From contig NZ_LZJW01000101.1 of NCBI RefSeq assembly GCF_001667885.1, forward strand, positions 1 to 45,532: a stretch of 45,532 nt of DNA. Reading direction: 5' to 3'. Positions within the stretch are counted from its first letter, which is position 1; each line of letters starts with the position of its first letter. The position numbers were made by a program, and so were the translations under genes. This stretch comes from Mycobacterium scrofulaceum (lineage in GTDB: Bacteria; Actinomycetota; Actinomycetes; Mycobacteriales; Mycobacteriaceae). Positions 18,897-28,142 of the stretch are shown here, one piece after another. Below the pieces are notes generated by a model. That model made no database searches. It had not been told where the DNA came from and saw only the letters and a program-made list of their open reading frames with translations.

Positions 18897-18916
18897 TCTA
18901 GAACTCGACCGATGCC

Positions 18917-19546
18917 TCAGCGGCGACCGCGACGCGCGGTGGCCTTCTTGGCGGGAGCCTTCTTGGCGGCGGTCTTCTTGGCCGGGGCCTTGGTTGCGGC
19001 CTTCTTGGCCGGAGCCTTCTTCGCCACGACCTTCTTCGCCGCGGTCTTCTTGGCCGGGGCCTTGGTTGCGGCCTTCTTGGCCGGAGCCTTGGTCGCGGCC
19101 TTCTTCGCCGGAGCCTTCTTGGCGGGAGCCTTCTTCGCTGCGGCCTTCTTGGCGGGCGCCTTCTTGGCCGCCGCCTTCTTCGCCGGAGCTTTCTTGGCGG
19201 CCGTCTTCTTCGCCGCGCCGCTTGCCACTACACCACGCTTCACTGCAGGTCCTTCCGACGGGAGACGCTGTGCCCCAGACACAACCGCTTTGAATTGAGC
19301 ACCGGGCCGGAACGCCGGCACGGAAGTCGGCTTGACTTTCACCGTCTCGCCGGTGCGCGGGTTGCGGGCCACCCGGGCCGCGCGGCGCCGCTGCTCGAAT
19401 ACACCGAACCCGGTGATGGTGACGCTGTCGCCCTTGTGCACCGCGCGCACAATGGTGTCGACGACGTTCTCGACGGCGGCGGTTGCCTGCCGGCGGTCGG
19501 TGTCCAATTTCTGAGTGAGCACATCTATGAGCTCTGCCTTATTCAT
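18917..19546 (-). CDS. hupB: Histone-like HU protein with Lys/Ala/Pro-rich tail
   Basis: HupB compacts the nucleoid and is essential in mycobacteria. Residues 1-90 form the HU fold with the DNA-binding arm segment ([22 protein letters not shown]). Residues from about 110 to 209 are made of PAKKAA/APAKK-type repeats, the eukaryotic H1-like tail found only in actinobacterial HU. At 209 residues it is slightly shorter than the M. tuberculosis protein (214), the difference probably lying in repeat number. GGAGGG precedes the ATG. Confidence 0.97.
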   Translation of the reverse strand: MNKAELIDVLTQKLDTDRRQATAAVENVVDTIVRAVHKGDSVTITGFGVFEQRRRAARVARNPRTGETVKVKPTSVPAFRPGAQFKAVVSGAQRLPSEGPAVKRGVVASGAAKKTAAKKAPAKKAAAKKAPAKKAAAKKAPAKKAPAKKAATKAPAKKAATKAPAKKTAAKKVVAKKAPAKKAATKAPAKKTAAKKAPAKKATARRGRR

Positions 19547-19594
19547 CCAATCCCTCCGACGCTAGTGGTCCTCTGTTTGAACCGACTAGTGCAC

Positions 19595-19624
19595 ACGGTA
19601 AACCCTCACCCAGCAAATTTCCAA
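19595..19624 (-). promoter_or_regulatory. Candidate hupB promoter
   Basis: On the minus strand TTGGAA (19619-19624), an 18-nt spacer and TACCGT (19595-19600) precede hupB, giving a leader of about 40 nt. Confidence 0.45.
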
Positions 19625-19732
19625 GAGCCACGCGCAATTTCAGGGTCGGACAATCGCAGATTTTCGCAATCCGGTTGCCGCGCTTGACCGGTGGGGGACT
19701 GGAATTCGGCCCGGTTTAGTTAGGTGAGCGAG

Positions 19733-19756
19733 AAGAAATTCCGGTCGTCTCGACCG
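19733..19756 (-). terminator. leuD terminator
   Basis: CGGTCG-AGA-CGACCG forms a 6-bp hairpin with a 3-nt loop directly after the leuD stop, followed by the T-rich GAATTTCTT in the direction of leuD transcription. Confidence 0.6.
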
Positions 19757-19757
19757 T

Positions 19758-20354
19758 TCAGGAGGCAGGCAGAGTGCGCGGTTTCCACTGCGGGTACCCG
19801 GCCTCGTATGACTCGATTTTGTCGAGTTTCCGCAGCGTAAGGGCTATATCGTCGAGCCCTTCGAGCAGGCGCCAGGCGGTGTGGTCGTCAATCTTGAACG
19901 GCAGCACCGTCGTTCCCGCGGTGATATTTCGATCTTGAAGATTGGCAGTGATTTCCAGCCCCGGACTCTGTTCGATCAGCTTCCAAAGTAGTTCCACGCC
20001 ATCTTGCGAAACTTCGGCCGCCAGGAGCCCCGCCTTGCCGGCGTTGCCCCGGAAGATGTCACCGAATCGAGACGAGATGACCACCCGGAACCCGTAGTCC
20101 ATCAGGGCCCACACCGCATGCTCGCGCGACGAGCCGGTCCCGAAATCGGGTCCAGCGACCAGGACTGACCCCCGGTCAAAGGGGCTGAGGTTGAGGATGA
20201 ATGAGGGATCGGACCGCCAGCTGGCGAACAGTCCATCCTCGAAACCGGTTCGGGTGACCCGCTTCAAATACACCGCCGGAATGATCTGATCGGTGTCGAC
20301 ATTGGACCGCCGCAACGGCACACCGATGCCGGTGTGCGTGTGAAATGCTTCCAT
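19758..20354 (-). CDS. leuD: 3-isopropylmalate dehydratase small subunit
   Basis: LeuD forms the swivel domain of isopropylmalate isomerase, converting 2- to 3-isopropylmalate in leucine synthesis. The 198-residue protein has [15 protein letters not shown] near the start and [17 protein letters not shown], with the conserved substrate-loop residues. It starts 25 nt after the leuC stop on the same strand, with AGAAGG upstream, and is therefore in one operon with leuC. Confidence 0.97.
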   Translation of the reverse strand: MEAFHTHTGIGVPLRRSNVDTDQIIPAVYLKRVTRTGFEDGLFASWRSDPSFILNLSPFDRGSVLVAGPDFGTGSSREHAVWALMDYGFRVVISSRFGDIFRGNAGKAGLLAAEVSQDGVELLWKLIEQSPGLEITANLQDRNITAGTTVLPFKIDDHTAWRLLEGLDDIALTLRKLDKIESYEAGYPQWKPRTLPAS

Positions 20355-20379
20355 GCTCTTGCCTTCTTCTCGGAATGGA

Positions 20380-21795
20380 TCAGTTCAAATCGGCCGGGGC
20401 GGACAATGTGCCGCGAACCGCCGTCGCGGCGGCGACGGCCGGAGAAACCAGATGCGTACGGCCGCCTTTCCCCTGGCGCCCTTCGAAGTTGCGGTTGGAC
20501 GTCGCCGCGCACCGCTCCCCCGGCGACAACTGGTCCGGGTTCATCCCCAGACACATCGAGCAGCCCGCCTGGCGCCATTCGGCGCCCGCGGCGGTGAAAA
20601 CCTCGCCCAGCCCTTCGGCTTCGGCCTGCGCACGCACCCGCATGGATCCGGGCACCACGAGCATCCTTACCCCGGGCGCCAGCTTGCGGCCGCGCAGCAC
20701 GTCGGCGACCACCCGTAGGTCTTCGATACGACCGTTGGTACAAGAGCCCACGAACACGGTGTCGACCGCGATCTCGCGCATCGGGGTGCCGGGGCGAAGG
20801 TCCATGTAGGCCAACGCCTTCTCGGCGGCCTGCCGCTCCGCGTCGCCGGTCATCAGCTCCGGGTCGGGGACGGCCGCGGCCAGCGGCACGCCTTGCCCCG
20901 GATTGGTTCCCCAGGTCACGAACGGGCTCAACGACGTTGCGTCGAGGTGGACCTCGGTGTCGAAGACCGCGCCGGGATCGGTGTGCAGCTGCTGCCAATA
21001 GCGCATCGCCGCGTCCCATTGCTCGCCCTGGGGAGCGTGCGGCTTGTCGCGCAGAAATTCGAAGGTGGTGGCGTCCGGCGCCACCATGCCCGCCCGGGCA
21101 CCGGCCTCGATGCTCATGTTGCAGATCGTCATCCGGGCTTCCATCGACAGCGATTCGATGGCGCTGCCGCGGTATTCGATGACGTGGCCCTGCCCGCCGC
21201 CGGTGCCTATCTTGGCGATCAGCGCGAGAATGATGTCCTTGGCCGTCACACCCGCGGGCAGTTCGCCGTCGACATTGACCGCCATTGTCTTGAACGGCCG
21301 CAGCGGCAACGTCTGGGTGGCCAGCACATGCTCGACCTCCGACGTGCCGATGCCCATCGCCAACGCCCCGAAGGCACCGTGCGTCGACGTGTGACTATCA
21401 CCACAGACGACCGTCATTCCGGGTTGGGTGAGACCTAATTGCGGCCCGACGACATGCACGATGCCCTGCTCGATATTGCCCATCGGGTAAAGGCGCACGC
21501 CGAATTCGGCGCAGTTTCGGCGCAACGTCTCGACCTGGGTGCGTGACACCGGGTCGGCGATCGGCTTGTCGATGTCGACGGTGGGCACGTTGTGATCCTC
21601 GGTGGCCAGCGTCAGGTCGGGGCGTCGCACCGGCCGGCCGGCCAGGCGCAGACCGTCGAACGCCTGCGGGCTGGTGACCTCGTGCACCAGATGCAGATCG
21701 ATATAGATCAGGTCGGGCGCGTCAGCGTCCCCTTTATCCACAACGTGGTCGTCCCAGACCTTTTCGGCCAGGGTGCGCGGCTTGCCGGATCCCAT
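20380..21795 (-). CDS. leuC: 3-isopropylmalate dehydratase large subunit
   Basis: LeuC carries the [4Fe-4S] cluster of isopropylmalate isomerase. The 471-residue aconitase-family protein has [17 protein letters not shown] and the three cluster cysteines, Cys352 in GSCTNG and Cys412/Cys415 in CSMC. ATG at 21795 begins [14 protein letters not shown], a typical start. It is divergent from the IclR-type regulator, which probably controls it from the 86-bp gap between them. Confidence 0.97.
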   Translation of the reverse strand: MGSGKPRTLAEKVWDDHVVDKGDADAPDLIYIDLHLVHEVTSPQAFDGLRLAGRPVRRPDLTLATEDHNVPTVDIDKPIADPVSRTQVETLRRNCAEFGVRLYPMGNIEQGIVHVVGPQLGLTQPGMTVVCGDSHTSTHGAFGALAMGIGTSEVEHVLATQTLPLRPFKTMAVNVDGELPAGVTAKDIILALIAKIGTGGGQGHVIEYRGSAIESLSMEARMTICNMSIEAGARAGMVAPDATTFEFLRDKPHAPQGEQWDAAMRYWQQLHTDPGAVFDTEVHLDATSLSPFVTWGTNPGQGVPLAAAVPDPELMTGDAERQAAEKALAYMDLRPGTPMREIAVDTVFVGSCTNGRIEDLRVVADVLRGRKLAPGVRMLVVPGSMRVRAQAEAEGLGEVFTAAGAEWRQAGCSMCLGMNPDQLSPGERCAATSNRNFEGRQGKGGRTHLVSPAVAAATAVRGTLSAPADLN

Positions 21796-21860
21796 TTGAA
21801 ATCTCGCCTCTATTCCTGGTGCGCGGCTCGCCGATCCACCACGGGCTGTGATCTCAGAAT

Positions 21861-21888
21861 GCGAGACGCTAATATCTTCTTGTGAGAC
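21861..21888. promoter_or_regulatory. leuC / iclR operator region with leaderless -10 box
   Basis: TAATAT at 21870-21875 lies 6 nt before the iclR GTG (21882), placing the predicted start at the initiation codon. GCGAGAC (21861-21867) and GTGAGAC (21882-21888) are direct repeats exactly 21 bp apart, two helical turns, flanking this box; an inverted partial copy (ATCTCAG) lies just upstream. They are candidate binding sites for the IclR protein controlling both directions. Confidence 0.5.
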
Positions 21889-22583
21889 AGTCTAGCGGCA
21901 TCGGCGTCCTCGACAAAGCCGTGGGTATCCTGCACACGATCGCCGAATCCCCCTGCGGACTGGCCGAACTGTGTGAACGGACCGGATTACCCCGGGCCAC
22001 CGCGTATCGACTGGCCGCCGCCCTCGAAATCCATCGCCTGCTCGCCCGCGACGACGAAGGACGCTGGCTACTGGGTCCGGCCGTCACCGAGCTCGCCGCC
22101 CACGTCAACGATCCGCTGCTGGCCGCCAGCGCCGGCGTGCTGCCGTTGTTGCGCGAGACCACGGGTGAGAGCGTGCAGCTGTACCGCCGCGAAGGCACCA
22201 CGCGGGTCTGTGTGGCCGCCCTGGAACCCGCTGCGGGCCTTCGCGATACCGTGCCGGTCGGGGCGCGACTGCCGATGACGGCGGGCTCGGGCGCCAAAGT
22301 GCTGCTGGCCCACAGCGACGCGGCGACGCAGAAGGCGGTGCTGCCGACGGCGAAGTTCACCGAGCGCACGCTTGCCGAAGTGCGGCGCCGCGGCTGGGCG
22401 CAAAGCGTGGCCGAGCGAGAGCCCGGAGTCGCGAGCGTGTCGGTTCCCGTGCGCGATGGCCGCGGCGCGGTCATCGCCGCCATCTCCGTATCGGGACCCG
22501 TCGACCGTATCGGCCGCCGACCCGGCGCGCGCTGGGCCGCCGATCTGTTGTCGGCGGCCGAAGCGCTCACTCGCCGGCTGTAG
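21882..22583 (+). CDS. IclR-family transcriptional regulator of leuCD (LtbR/NdgR/AreB type)
   Basis: The 233-residue protein has an N-terminal winged helix-turn-helix ([22 protein letters not shown], residues 27-48) and an IclR effector domain. Homologues divergent from leuCD are LtbR in Corynebacterium, which represses leuCD and trp genes, NdgR/AreB in Streptomyces, and Rv2989 in M. tuberculosis. The position here argues for the same role. GTG at 21882 is the start, probably on a leaderless mRNA. The gene is alone on its transcript or followed by the flavin-fold gene 55 nt downstream. Confidence 0.9.
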   Translation: MRQSSGIGVLDKAVGILHTIAESPCGLAELCERTGLPRATAYRLAAALEIHRLLARDDEGRWLLGPAVTELAAHVNDPLLAASAGVLPLLRETTGESVQLYRREGTTRVCVAALEPAAGLRDTVPVGARLPMTAGSGAKVLLAHSDAATQKAVLPTAKFTERTLAEVRRRGWAQSVAEREPGVASVSVPVRDGRGAVIAAISVSGPVDRIGRRPGARWAADLLSAAEALTRRL

Positions 22584-22638
22584 AACATCGGTCGAGCCAC
22601 CGGTGCACGACCGCACGTCGCCTGACAGACTGACCGCC

Positions 22639-23151
22639 ATGGGAACCAATCAGCGCGCGAGCATCGTCATGTCGGAAGACGAAATCGCCGACTTCGTCGT
22701 CAAGAGCCGCACCGGCACGCTGGCCACCATCGGGCCCGACGGCCAGCCGCATCTGACCGCAATGTGGTACGCCGTCGTGGACGGCGAAATCTGGCTAGAG
22801 ACCAAGGCCAAGTCGCAGAAGGCCGTCAACCTCAAACGGGATCCGCGGGTGAGCTTCCTGATCGAGGACGGCGACACCTACGACACACTGCGTGGGGTGT
22901 CCTTCGAGGGCGTGGCGGAGATCGTCGACGACCCCGACGTGTCGCACCGGGTGGGGGTCAGCGTGTTCGAGCGCTACACCGGGCCCTACACCGACGAAAT
23001 GAGGCCCTTCGTCGAGCAGATGATGAACAAGCGCGTCTGCGTCCGCATCGTCGCTCAGCGCGCGCGCTCCTGGGATCACCGCAAACTCGGCCTGCCGGCC
23101 ATGCCGGTGGGTGGCTCCACGGCGCCGGCCGTGTTGGGAACCGGTCAATAG
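22639..23151 (+). CDS. F420-binding split-barrel protein (FDOR-B / PPOX class, Rv2991-like)
   Basis: The 170-residue protein is a flavin/deazaflavin split-barrel: GTLATIGPDGQPHLTAMWYAV near residues 25-45 is the typical opening, followed by the phosphate-binding stretch ETKAKSQKAVNLKRDPRVS. Its M. tuberculosis counterpart, from memory Rv2991, belongs to the F420-binding FDOR-B group; the natural substrate is unknown. ATG at 22639 gives the family-typical start. The stop is 6 nt from the 3' end of the convergent tRNA-Glu gene. Confidence 0.85.
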   Translation: MGTNQRASIVMSEDEIADFVVKSRTGTLATIGPDGQPHLTAMWYAVVDGEIWLETKAKSQKAVNLKRDPRVSFLIEDGDTYDTLRGVSFEGVAEIVDDPDVSHRVGVSVFERYTGPYTDEMRPFVEQMMNKRVCVRIVAQRARSWDHRKLGLPAMPVGGSTAPAVLGTGQ

Positions 23152-23157
23152 TTTTTG

Positions 23158-23230
23158 TAGCCCCGATGGGATTCGAACCCACGCTACCGCCGTGAGAGGG
23201 CGGCGTCCTAGGCCGCTAGACGACGGGGCC
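23158..23230 (-). tRNA. tRNA-Glu (anticodon CUC)
   Basis: The 73-nt sequence folds as a cloverleaf. Acceptor GGCCCCG pairs with CGGGGCT with a G-T closing pair, the anticodon stem is CCGCC/GGCGG with loop CU-CUC-AC, and the T arm contains GGTTCGAATCC. The CCA end is not encoded. It lies downstream of tRNA-Gln and gltX on the same strand. Confidence 0.95.
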
Positions 23231-23271
23231 AGACACGATCCGAGGTGTCAGCATAGCTCACACGTCAGAAG

Positions 23272-23294
23272 GCCACCTAATCGCTTGAGGTGGC
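23272..23294. terminator. Small hairpin between the two tRNA genes
   Basis: GCCACCT and AGGTGGC form a 7-bp stem with a 9-nt loop; GAGATTTT follows on the plus strand. It could mark processing or termination between tRNA-Gln and tRNA-Glu. The T-run favours plus-strand termination. Confidence 0.4.
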
Positions 23295-23303
23295 GAGATT
23301 TTG

Positions 23304-23375
23304 CTGGGGTACCAGGACTCGAACCTAGAATGGCTGAACCAGAATCAGCTGTGTTGCCAATTACACCATACCCCA
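23304..23375 (-). tRNA. tRNA-Gln (anticodon CUG)
   Basis: The 72-nt cloverleaf has acceptor TGGGGTA pairing with TACCCCA, anticodon stem GCTGA/TCAGC with loop TT-CTG-GT, and T arm GGTTCGAGTCC. The U-A first pair is the known identity feature of bacterial tRNA-Gln that GatCAB recognises. It sits 147 nt downstream of gltX, whose enzyme is expected to misacylate it with Glu. Confidence 0.95.
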
Positions 23376-23522
23376 TTGGCTGCCTAAAACCGCTGGTCAA
23401 CGGTCATTCTGAGCGCTAACACGCCGCTCGGGAGACCGCCGCTGCCAGCCGTTGTCGGCCTTTGCGAACCGCAGTGCAGACTACCAAAGACTCGCCACAC
23501 AATCCGCACGCGAGGTCTTCGC

Positions 23523-24992
23523 CTAGCCGGCGACGGTTTCGCGAGCGGCGCGTAGCCGCTGCAGGCTGCGCCCACGGCCCAGCAGTTCCAGCGACTCGAA
23601 CAACGGCGGGCTGACCGTTGTGCCCGTGGCCGCGACCCTGATCGGGCCGAAGGCCTTGCGCGGTTTGAGGTCCAGGTTCTCGATGAGCGCGGCCTTGAGC
23701 GCGGACTCGATCTGGGCCGTCGTCCAGTCCGTCACGCCGTCCAGCGCGGTCAGGGCGGCGTCCAGCACCGCGGCCGCGTCCGGACCGAGCTCCTTGGCGG
23801 CGGCCTTGGGGTCGATGGCGTACTCGTCGTCGTTGAGGAACTTCAGCAGCTCCCACGCGTCGGCGAGCACCACGATGCGGGTCTGCACGAGATCGGCGGC
23901 CGTGGCGAACGCGGCTTCGTCTAATTCGAGGCGGTGGCCGTGGACGTCGAAGTAGTCGCGCAGCCGGCCCGCGAAGTCGGCCGGCGCGAGCATGCGGATG
24001 TGCTCGGCATTGAGCGCGTCGGCCTTCTTCTGGTCGAACCGCGCGGGGTTGGAGTTGACGTCGACGACGTCGAACGCGGCCACCATCTCGTCCAGGCTGA
24101 ACAGGTCGTGATCGTCGGCGATGGCCCATCCCAGCAACGCCAGGTAGTTGAGCAGCCCCTCGGGAATGAAGCCGCGGTCGCGATGGGCGAACAGATTCGA
24201 CTGCGGGTCACGCTTGGACAGCTTCTTGGTCCCCTCCCCCAATACCGTTGGCAGGTGGGCGAACTCCGGGATCCGCTCGGCCACGCCGATCCGGATCAGC
24301 GACTGATACAGCGCGAGCTGGCGTGGGGTCGACGGCAACAGGTCCTCGCCCCGCAGCACATGGGTGATCTTCATCAGCGCGTCGTCGCAGGGGTTGACCA
24401 AGGTGTACAACGGATCTCCGTTGGCGCGGGTCAACGCGAAGTCGGGCACGCTGCCCGCGGCGAAGTTCGTGGGCCCGCGCACGAGGTCGTTCCATCCGAG
24501 GTCCTCGTCGGGCATCCGCAGCCGCACCACCGGCTTGCGCCCCTCGGCGAGGAAGGCGGCCCGCTGGGCGTCGGTCAGCTGCCGGTCGAAATTGTCGTAT
24601 CCCAGTTTCGGGTTGCGGCCCGCCGCGATGTGGCGCGCCTCAACCTCTTCCGGGGTCGAGAACGCGTAATAGGCCTCGCCCGCTTCGAGCAGCCTGGCCA
24701 CCACGTCACGGTAGATCTCCTTGCGCTGCGACTGCCGGTACGGAGCGTACGGCCCGCCGACCTCGGGCCCCTCGTCCCAATCGAGACCGAGCCAGCGCAG
24801 CGCGTCCAGCAGCGCCAAATAGCTTTCCTCGGTGTCGCGTTCGGCGTCGGTGTCCTCGATGCGAAACACGAACGTGCCACCCGTGTGCCGGGCGTAGGCC
24901 CAGTTGAACAGCGCGGTGCGGACCATTCCGACGTGCGGGGTGCCGGTGGGCGACGGGCAGAACCGGACCCGGACTTTCGCCTCGGCCGTCAC
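23523..24992 (-). CDS. gltX: Glutamyl-tRNA synthetase (expected non-discriminating)
   Basis: GltX charges tRNA-Glu. In mycobacteria, which lack GlnRS, it also charges tRNA-Gln with Glu for later amidation by GatCAB. The 489-residue class I synthetase has the HIGH-like PHVG at residues 19-22 and the KMSKS-like KKLSKRDP near residue 255. The GTG start at 24992 overlaps the stop of the upstream FAH-family gene as GTGA. Both cognate tRNA genes lie immediately downstream. GatB and GatA/GatC are encoded 12-19 kb away in the same window. Confidence 0.97.
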   Translation of the reverse strand: MTAEAKVRVRFCPSPTGTPHVGMVRTALFNWAYARHTGGTFVFRIEDTDAERDTEESYLALLDALRWLGLDWDEGPEVGGPYAPYRQSQRKEIYRDVVARLLEAGEAYYAFSTPEEVEARHIAAGRNPKLGYDNFDRQLTDAQRAAFLAEGRKPVVRLRMPDEDLGWNDLVRGPTNFAAGSVPDFALTRANGDPLYTLVNPCDDALMKITHVLRGEDLLPSTPRQLALYQSLIRIGVAERIPEFAHLPTVLGEGTKKLSKRDPQSNLFAHRDRGFIPEGLLNYLALLGWAIADDHDLFSLDEMVAAFDVVDVNSNPARFDQKKADALNAEHIRMLAPADFAGRLRDYFDVHGHRLELDEAAFATAADLVQTRIVVLADAWELLKFLNDDEYAIDPKAAAKELGPDAAAVLDAALTALDGVTDWTTAQIESALKAALIENLDLKPRKAFGPIRVAATGTTVSPPLFESLELLGRGRSLQRLRAARETVAG

Positions 24993-25786
24993 GACTTTCC
25001 CTTACGGACCACGGGATTGGACAGGGTGCCGATGCCCTCGATGGTGATCGCGACCGTGTCGCCGTCCTCGATGGGACCGACACCGGCCGGCGTTCCGGTG
25101 AGGATCAGGTCGCCGGGCAGCAGGGTCATCACGGCCGAGATCCACTCGACGATGGCGCCGACGTCGTGAATCATCAGCGAGGTGCGGCTGTGCTGCTTCA
25201 CCTCGCCGTTGACCTCGGTCCGGATTTCCAGGTCCGCGGGATCGACATCGGTGACGATCCACGGCCCCACCGGGCAGAAGGTGTCGTGGCCCTTCGCCCG
25301 CGTCCACTGGCCGTCGGCCTTCTGCTGATCGCGGGCCGACACGTCGTTGCCAATGGTGTAGCCCAGGATGCTGTCAGCGGCCTCGGCGGCCGTGACGTCC
25401 TTACAGGGACGGCCGACGACCGCGGCCAACTCGCCTTCGAAATGCACGGGTGAAGCGTTGGCCGGCAACCGAATCGGCACGTTCGGGCCGACGATCGCCG
25501 TGTTGGGCTTGAGGAAGATGATCGGATCGGGCGCGGCCGGGCCGGTGAGCTCGGTCATCTCCGCGATGTGATCGGTGTAGTTCTTGCCGATGCAGACCAC
25601 CTTGCTGGCCAGTATCGGGGCCAGCAACCGCACATCGGGCAGCGGCCACGAGCGGCCGGTGAAGTTCGGCGTGCCAAAGGGATGCTCGGCGATCTCGCGG
25701 GCAATCATCGCGGCGGGATCGGCGAGGTCGCCCTCGATGCTGACGAAGGCGACACCGTCCGGGCTGGCGATTCGACCAAGGCGCAT
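24989..25786 (-). CDS. Fumarylacetoacetate hydrolase-family protein (Rv2993c-like)
   Basis: The 265-residue protein has the FAH catalytic core: [12 protein letters not shown] with metal-binding Glu residues, [14 protein letters not shown], and the ending [15 protein letters not shown]. Members hydrolyse or decarboxylate beta-diketo acids, for example the 2-hydroxyhepta-2,4-diene-1,7-dioate isomerase type, or decarboxylate oxaloacetate. Which of these it does here is unknown. ATG at 25786 matches the M. tuberculosis start [11 protein letters not shown]; the open frame upstream is unconserved. TAGGCT lies 7 nt in front of the ATG, so the mRNA is likely leaderless. It is translationally coupled to gltX. 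Confidence 0.92.
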   Translation of the reverse strand: MRLGRIASPDGVAFVSIEGDLADPAAMIAREIAEHPFGTPNFTGRSWPLPDVRLLAPILASKVVCIGKNYTDHIAEMTELTGPAAPDPIIFLKPNTAIVGPNVPIRLPANASPVHFEGELAAVVGRPCKDVTAAEAADSILGYTIGNDVSARDQQKADGQWTRAKGHDTFCPVGPWIVTDVDPADLEIRTEVNGEVKQHSRTSLMIHDVGAIVEWISAVMTLLPGDLILTGTPAGVGPIEDGDTVAITIEGIGTLSNPVVRKGKS

Positions 25787-25793
25787 TTCGTTG

Positions 25794-25799
25794 AGCCTA
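25794..25799 (-). promoter_or_regulatory. -10 box for the FAH-gltX unit
   Basis: TAGGCT on the minus strand with 7 nt (CAACGAA) to the ATG and no ribosome site, the usual form of a mycobacterial leaderless promoter. Confidence 0.5.
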
Positions 25800-25866
25800 C
25801 TGATGAGCGGTCGCCTCATCGCAATGGCGGCCCGCACACGAGTATTACCAGCGGTTTTCCGCACGT

Positions 25867-27186
25867 GTGCAAGCATGGGGAATGCAAACGGGGACGGCCG
25901 CCACGAGGGACCTCGGCGCGGGCGCGCGCTGGTCCATCATGGTCGTCTCCCTGGTGGCAACCGCGAGTTCTTTCCTCTTCATCAATGGCGTCGCATTCCT
26001 GATTCCCTCGCTGCAATCGGCGCGGGGGATCCCCCTCGACGAGGCCGGCCTGTTGTCCTCGATGCCCAGCTGGGGCATGGTCGTCACGCTGGTGCTATGG
26101 GGTTATGTGCTGGACCGGGTGGGCGAGCGTCTGGTGATGGCAGCGGGTTCGGCGCTCACCGCGGTGGCGGCCTACGCCGCGGCTTCGGCGCACTCGATGG
26201 TGCTCATGGCCGTCTACCTGTTTCTCGGCGGCATGGCCGCCGCGAGCTGCAACACCGCCGGCGGGCGGCTGGTGTCGGCGTGGTTCCCGCCGCACCAGCG
26301 CGGCCTGGCGATGGGTTTCCGCCAAACGGCACAGCCCCTCGGAATCGCCTTGGGAGCGCTGGTCATTCCGGAGCTCGGCGAGCACGGGCCGAGCGCGGGA
26401 TTAAGGTTCACGGCGTTGGCGTGCGCCTTGGGAGCGGCGGCCAGCGCGATCGGCATCATCGACCCGCCGCGCAAGCCGCGGGAGAAAGCCTCTGACACCG
26501 AACTCGCCAGCCCCTACCGAGGGTCGTTGACGCTGTGGCGAATTCACACGGTCGCGGGTCTGATGATGGTGCCGCAGACGGTGACCGTCACGTTCATGCT
26601 GGTGTGGCTGATCAAGAATCTGAACTGGTCGGTCGCGGCAGCCGGCAGTCTGGTCACCCTCTCGCAGCTGCTGGGAGCGGTCGGCCGCGTGCTGGTCGGC
26701 CGCTGGTCCGACCGGATCGGTTCGCGAATGCGCCCGGTCCGCCTCATCGCGGGAGCGGCCGCCATCACCCTGTTCCTGTTGGCGTGGGCCGATTTCCTGA
26801 ATTCGAGCTATCAGGCGCCGCTGATGGTGGCCATCGCGGTGATCGCCGTGCTCGACAACGGTTTGGAGGCCACCGCCATCACCGAATTCGCCGGGCCGTT
26901 CTGGAGCGGGCGCGCCCTCGGCATCCAGAACACCACCCAGCGGGTGATGGCGGCCGCGGCGCCACCGCTCTTCGGCGCCTTGATCACCGCCGCGAAATAC
27001 CCGAACGCGTGGATATTGTGCGGACTGTTCCCGGCCATCGCAGTGCCGTTGGTGCCCGCGCGGCTGCTCCCGCCCGGCCTGGAAACTACAGCCCGGCGGC
27101 AATCCGTTCGCCGACTTCGGTGGTGGCGAGCCGTTCGTTCCCACGCGTTGCCAAATACGACTCGACGGCCCGATCCACCCGGCTAG
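25867..27186 (+). CDS. Major facilitator superfamily transporter (Rv2994-like)
   Basis: The product has about 12 hydrophobic segments and the MFS loop motif [12 protein letters not shown] after TM2, with a second copy [15 protein letters not shown] after the middle of the protein. The family covers sugar, organic acid and drug carriers; the substrate is not predictable. GTG at 25867 or ATG at 25882 can start it. GCACACG (25834-25840) and CGTGTGC (25864-25870) form inverted arms overlapping the start. The last 33 residues (407-439, Arg-rich) are read from the strand opposite the leuB 3' end, a 101-bp convergent overlap. Confidence 0.87.
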   Translation: MQAWGMQTGTAATRDLGAGARWSIMVVSLVATASSFLFINGVAFLIPSLQSARGIPLDEAGLLSSMPSWGMVVTLVLWGYVLDRVGERLVMAAGSALTAVAAYAAASAHSMVLMAVYLFLGGMAAASCNTAGGRLVSAWFPPHQRGLAMGFRQTAQPLGIALGALVIPELGEHGPSAGLRFTALACALGAAASAIGIIDPPRKPREKASDTELASPYRGSLTLWRIHTVAGLMMVPQTVTVTFMLVWLIKNLNWSVAAAGSLVTLSQLLGAVGRVLVGRWSDRIGSRMRPVRLIAGAAAITLFLLAWADFLNSSYQAPLMVAIAVIAVLDNGLEATAITEFAGPFWSGRALGIQNTTQRVMAAAAPPLFGALITAAKYPNAWILCGLFPAIAVPLVPARLLPPGLETTARRQSVRRLRWWRAVRSHALPNTTRRPDPPG

Positions 27187-28096
27187 CGGCATCGTCCTCG
27201 CCGATATGGGCGAGCAGCAACGCCACCGACATGATCGCCGCGGTCGGGTCGGCGATGCCCTGCCCCGCGATGTCCGGCGCGCTGCCGTGCACCGGCTCGA
27301 ACATCGACGGGTTGGTCCGCGTGGCGTCGATATTCCCGCTGGCGGCCAAGCCAATTCCGCCGCACACCGCCGCCGCCAAGTCGGTGATGATGTCGCCGAA
27401 CAGGTTGTCGGTGACGATCACGTCGAAGCGCCCGGGGTCGGTGACCATGAAGATGGTGGCGGCGTCGACGTGTTGGTACGCCACCTCGACGTCGGGGTAT
27501 TGCTCCCCGACCTCGGCGACGATGCGCGCCCACAGCTTGCCGGCGAACGTCAGCACGTTCGTCTTGTGCACCAGCGTCAGGTGCTTGCGCCGGCGCTGCG
27601 CGCGCTCGAATGCGTCGGCCACCACGCGGCGCACGCCGAAGGCGGTGTTCAGGCTCACCTCGGTGGCAACCTCGTTGGGCGTGCCGGTGCGGATGGCGCC
27701 GCCGGTGCCGGTGTACGGGCCTTCGGTGCCCTCGCGCACCACCACGAAATCGATGTCGGGGTTTCCGGCGAGCGGGCTTGCCACACCGGGATACAGCCGG
27801 CCCGGTCGCAGGTTGACGTGATGATCGAGCTCAAAACGCAGGCGCAGCAACAGACCTCGCTCGAGCACGCCGCTGGGCACCGACGGATCGCCGATCGCGC
27901 CGAGCAGGATGGCATCGTGCTGGCGCAGCTCGGCGAGCACCGATTCCGGCAAGAGCTCACCGCTGGCGTGAAAACGCCGGGCGCCCAAGTCGTAATCGGT
28001 CTTTTCGACACCGGGCAGCACAGCGTCGAGCACTTTGACGGCCTCGGCCGTCACTTCCGGCCCGATGCCGTCACCGCCGATAACCGCCAACTTCAT
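27086..28096 (-). CDS. leuB: 3-isopropylmalate dehydrogenase
   Basis: LeuB oxidatively decarboxylates 3-isopropylmalate, the third step of leucine synthesis. The 336-residue protein has [28 protein letters not shown] and [13 protein letters not shown], the substrate- and NAD-binding signatures. The ATG at 28096 matches the M. tuberculosis start MKLA; GTG at 28105 would add three residues. GGAG lies upstream. It lies downstream of serA on the same strand with a 46-nt gap, so co-transcription is possible. Confidence 0.96.
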   Translation of the reverse strand: MKLAVIGGDGIGPEVTAEAVKVLDAVLPGVEKTDYDLGARRFHASGELLPESVLAELRQHDAILLGAIGDPSVPSGVLERGLLLRLRFELDHHVNLRPGRLYPGVASPLAGNPDIDFVVVREGTEGPYTGTGGAIRTGTPNEVATEVSLNTAFGVRRVVADAFERAQRRRKHLTLVHKTNVLTFAGKLWARIVAEVGEQYPDVEVAYQHVDAATIFMVTDPGRFDVIVTDNLFGDIITDLAAAVCGGIGLAASGNIDATRTNPSMFEPVHGSAPDIAGQGIADPTAAIMSVALLLAHIGEDDAASRVDRAVESYLATRGNERLATTEVGERIAAGL

Positions 28097-28142
28097 CGGC
28101 GCCACTCCACATCAGTTCGTTCTGCAACGTCAGCGGCGCGCG

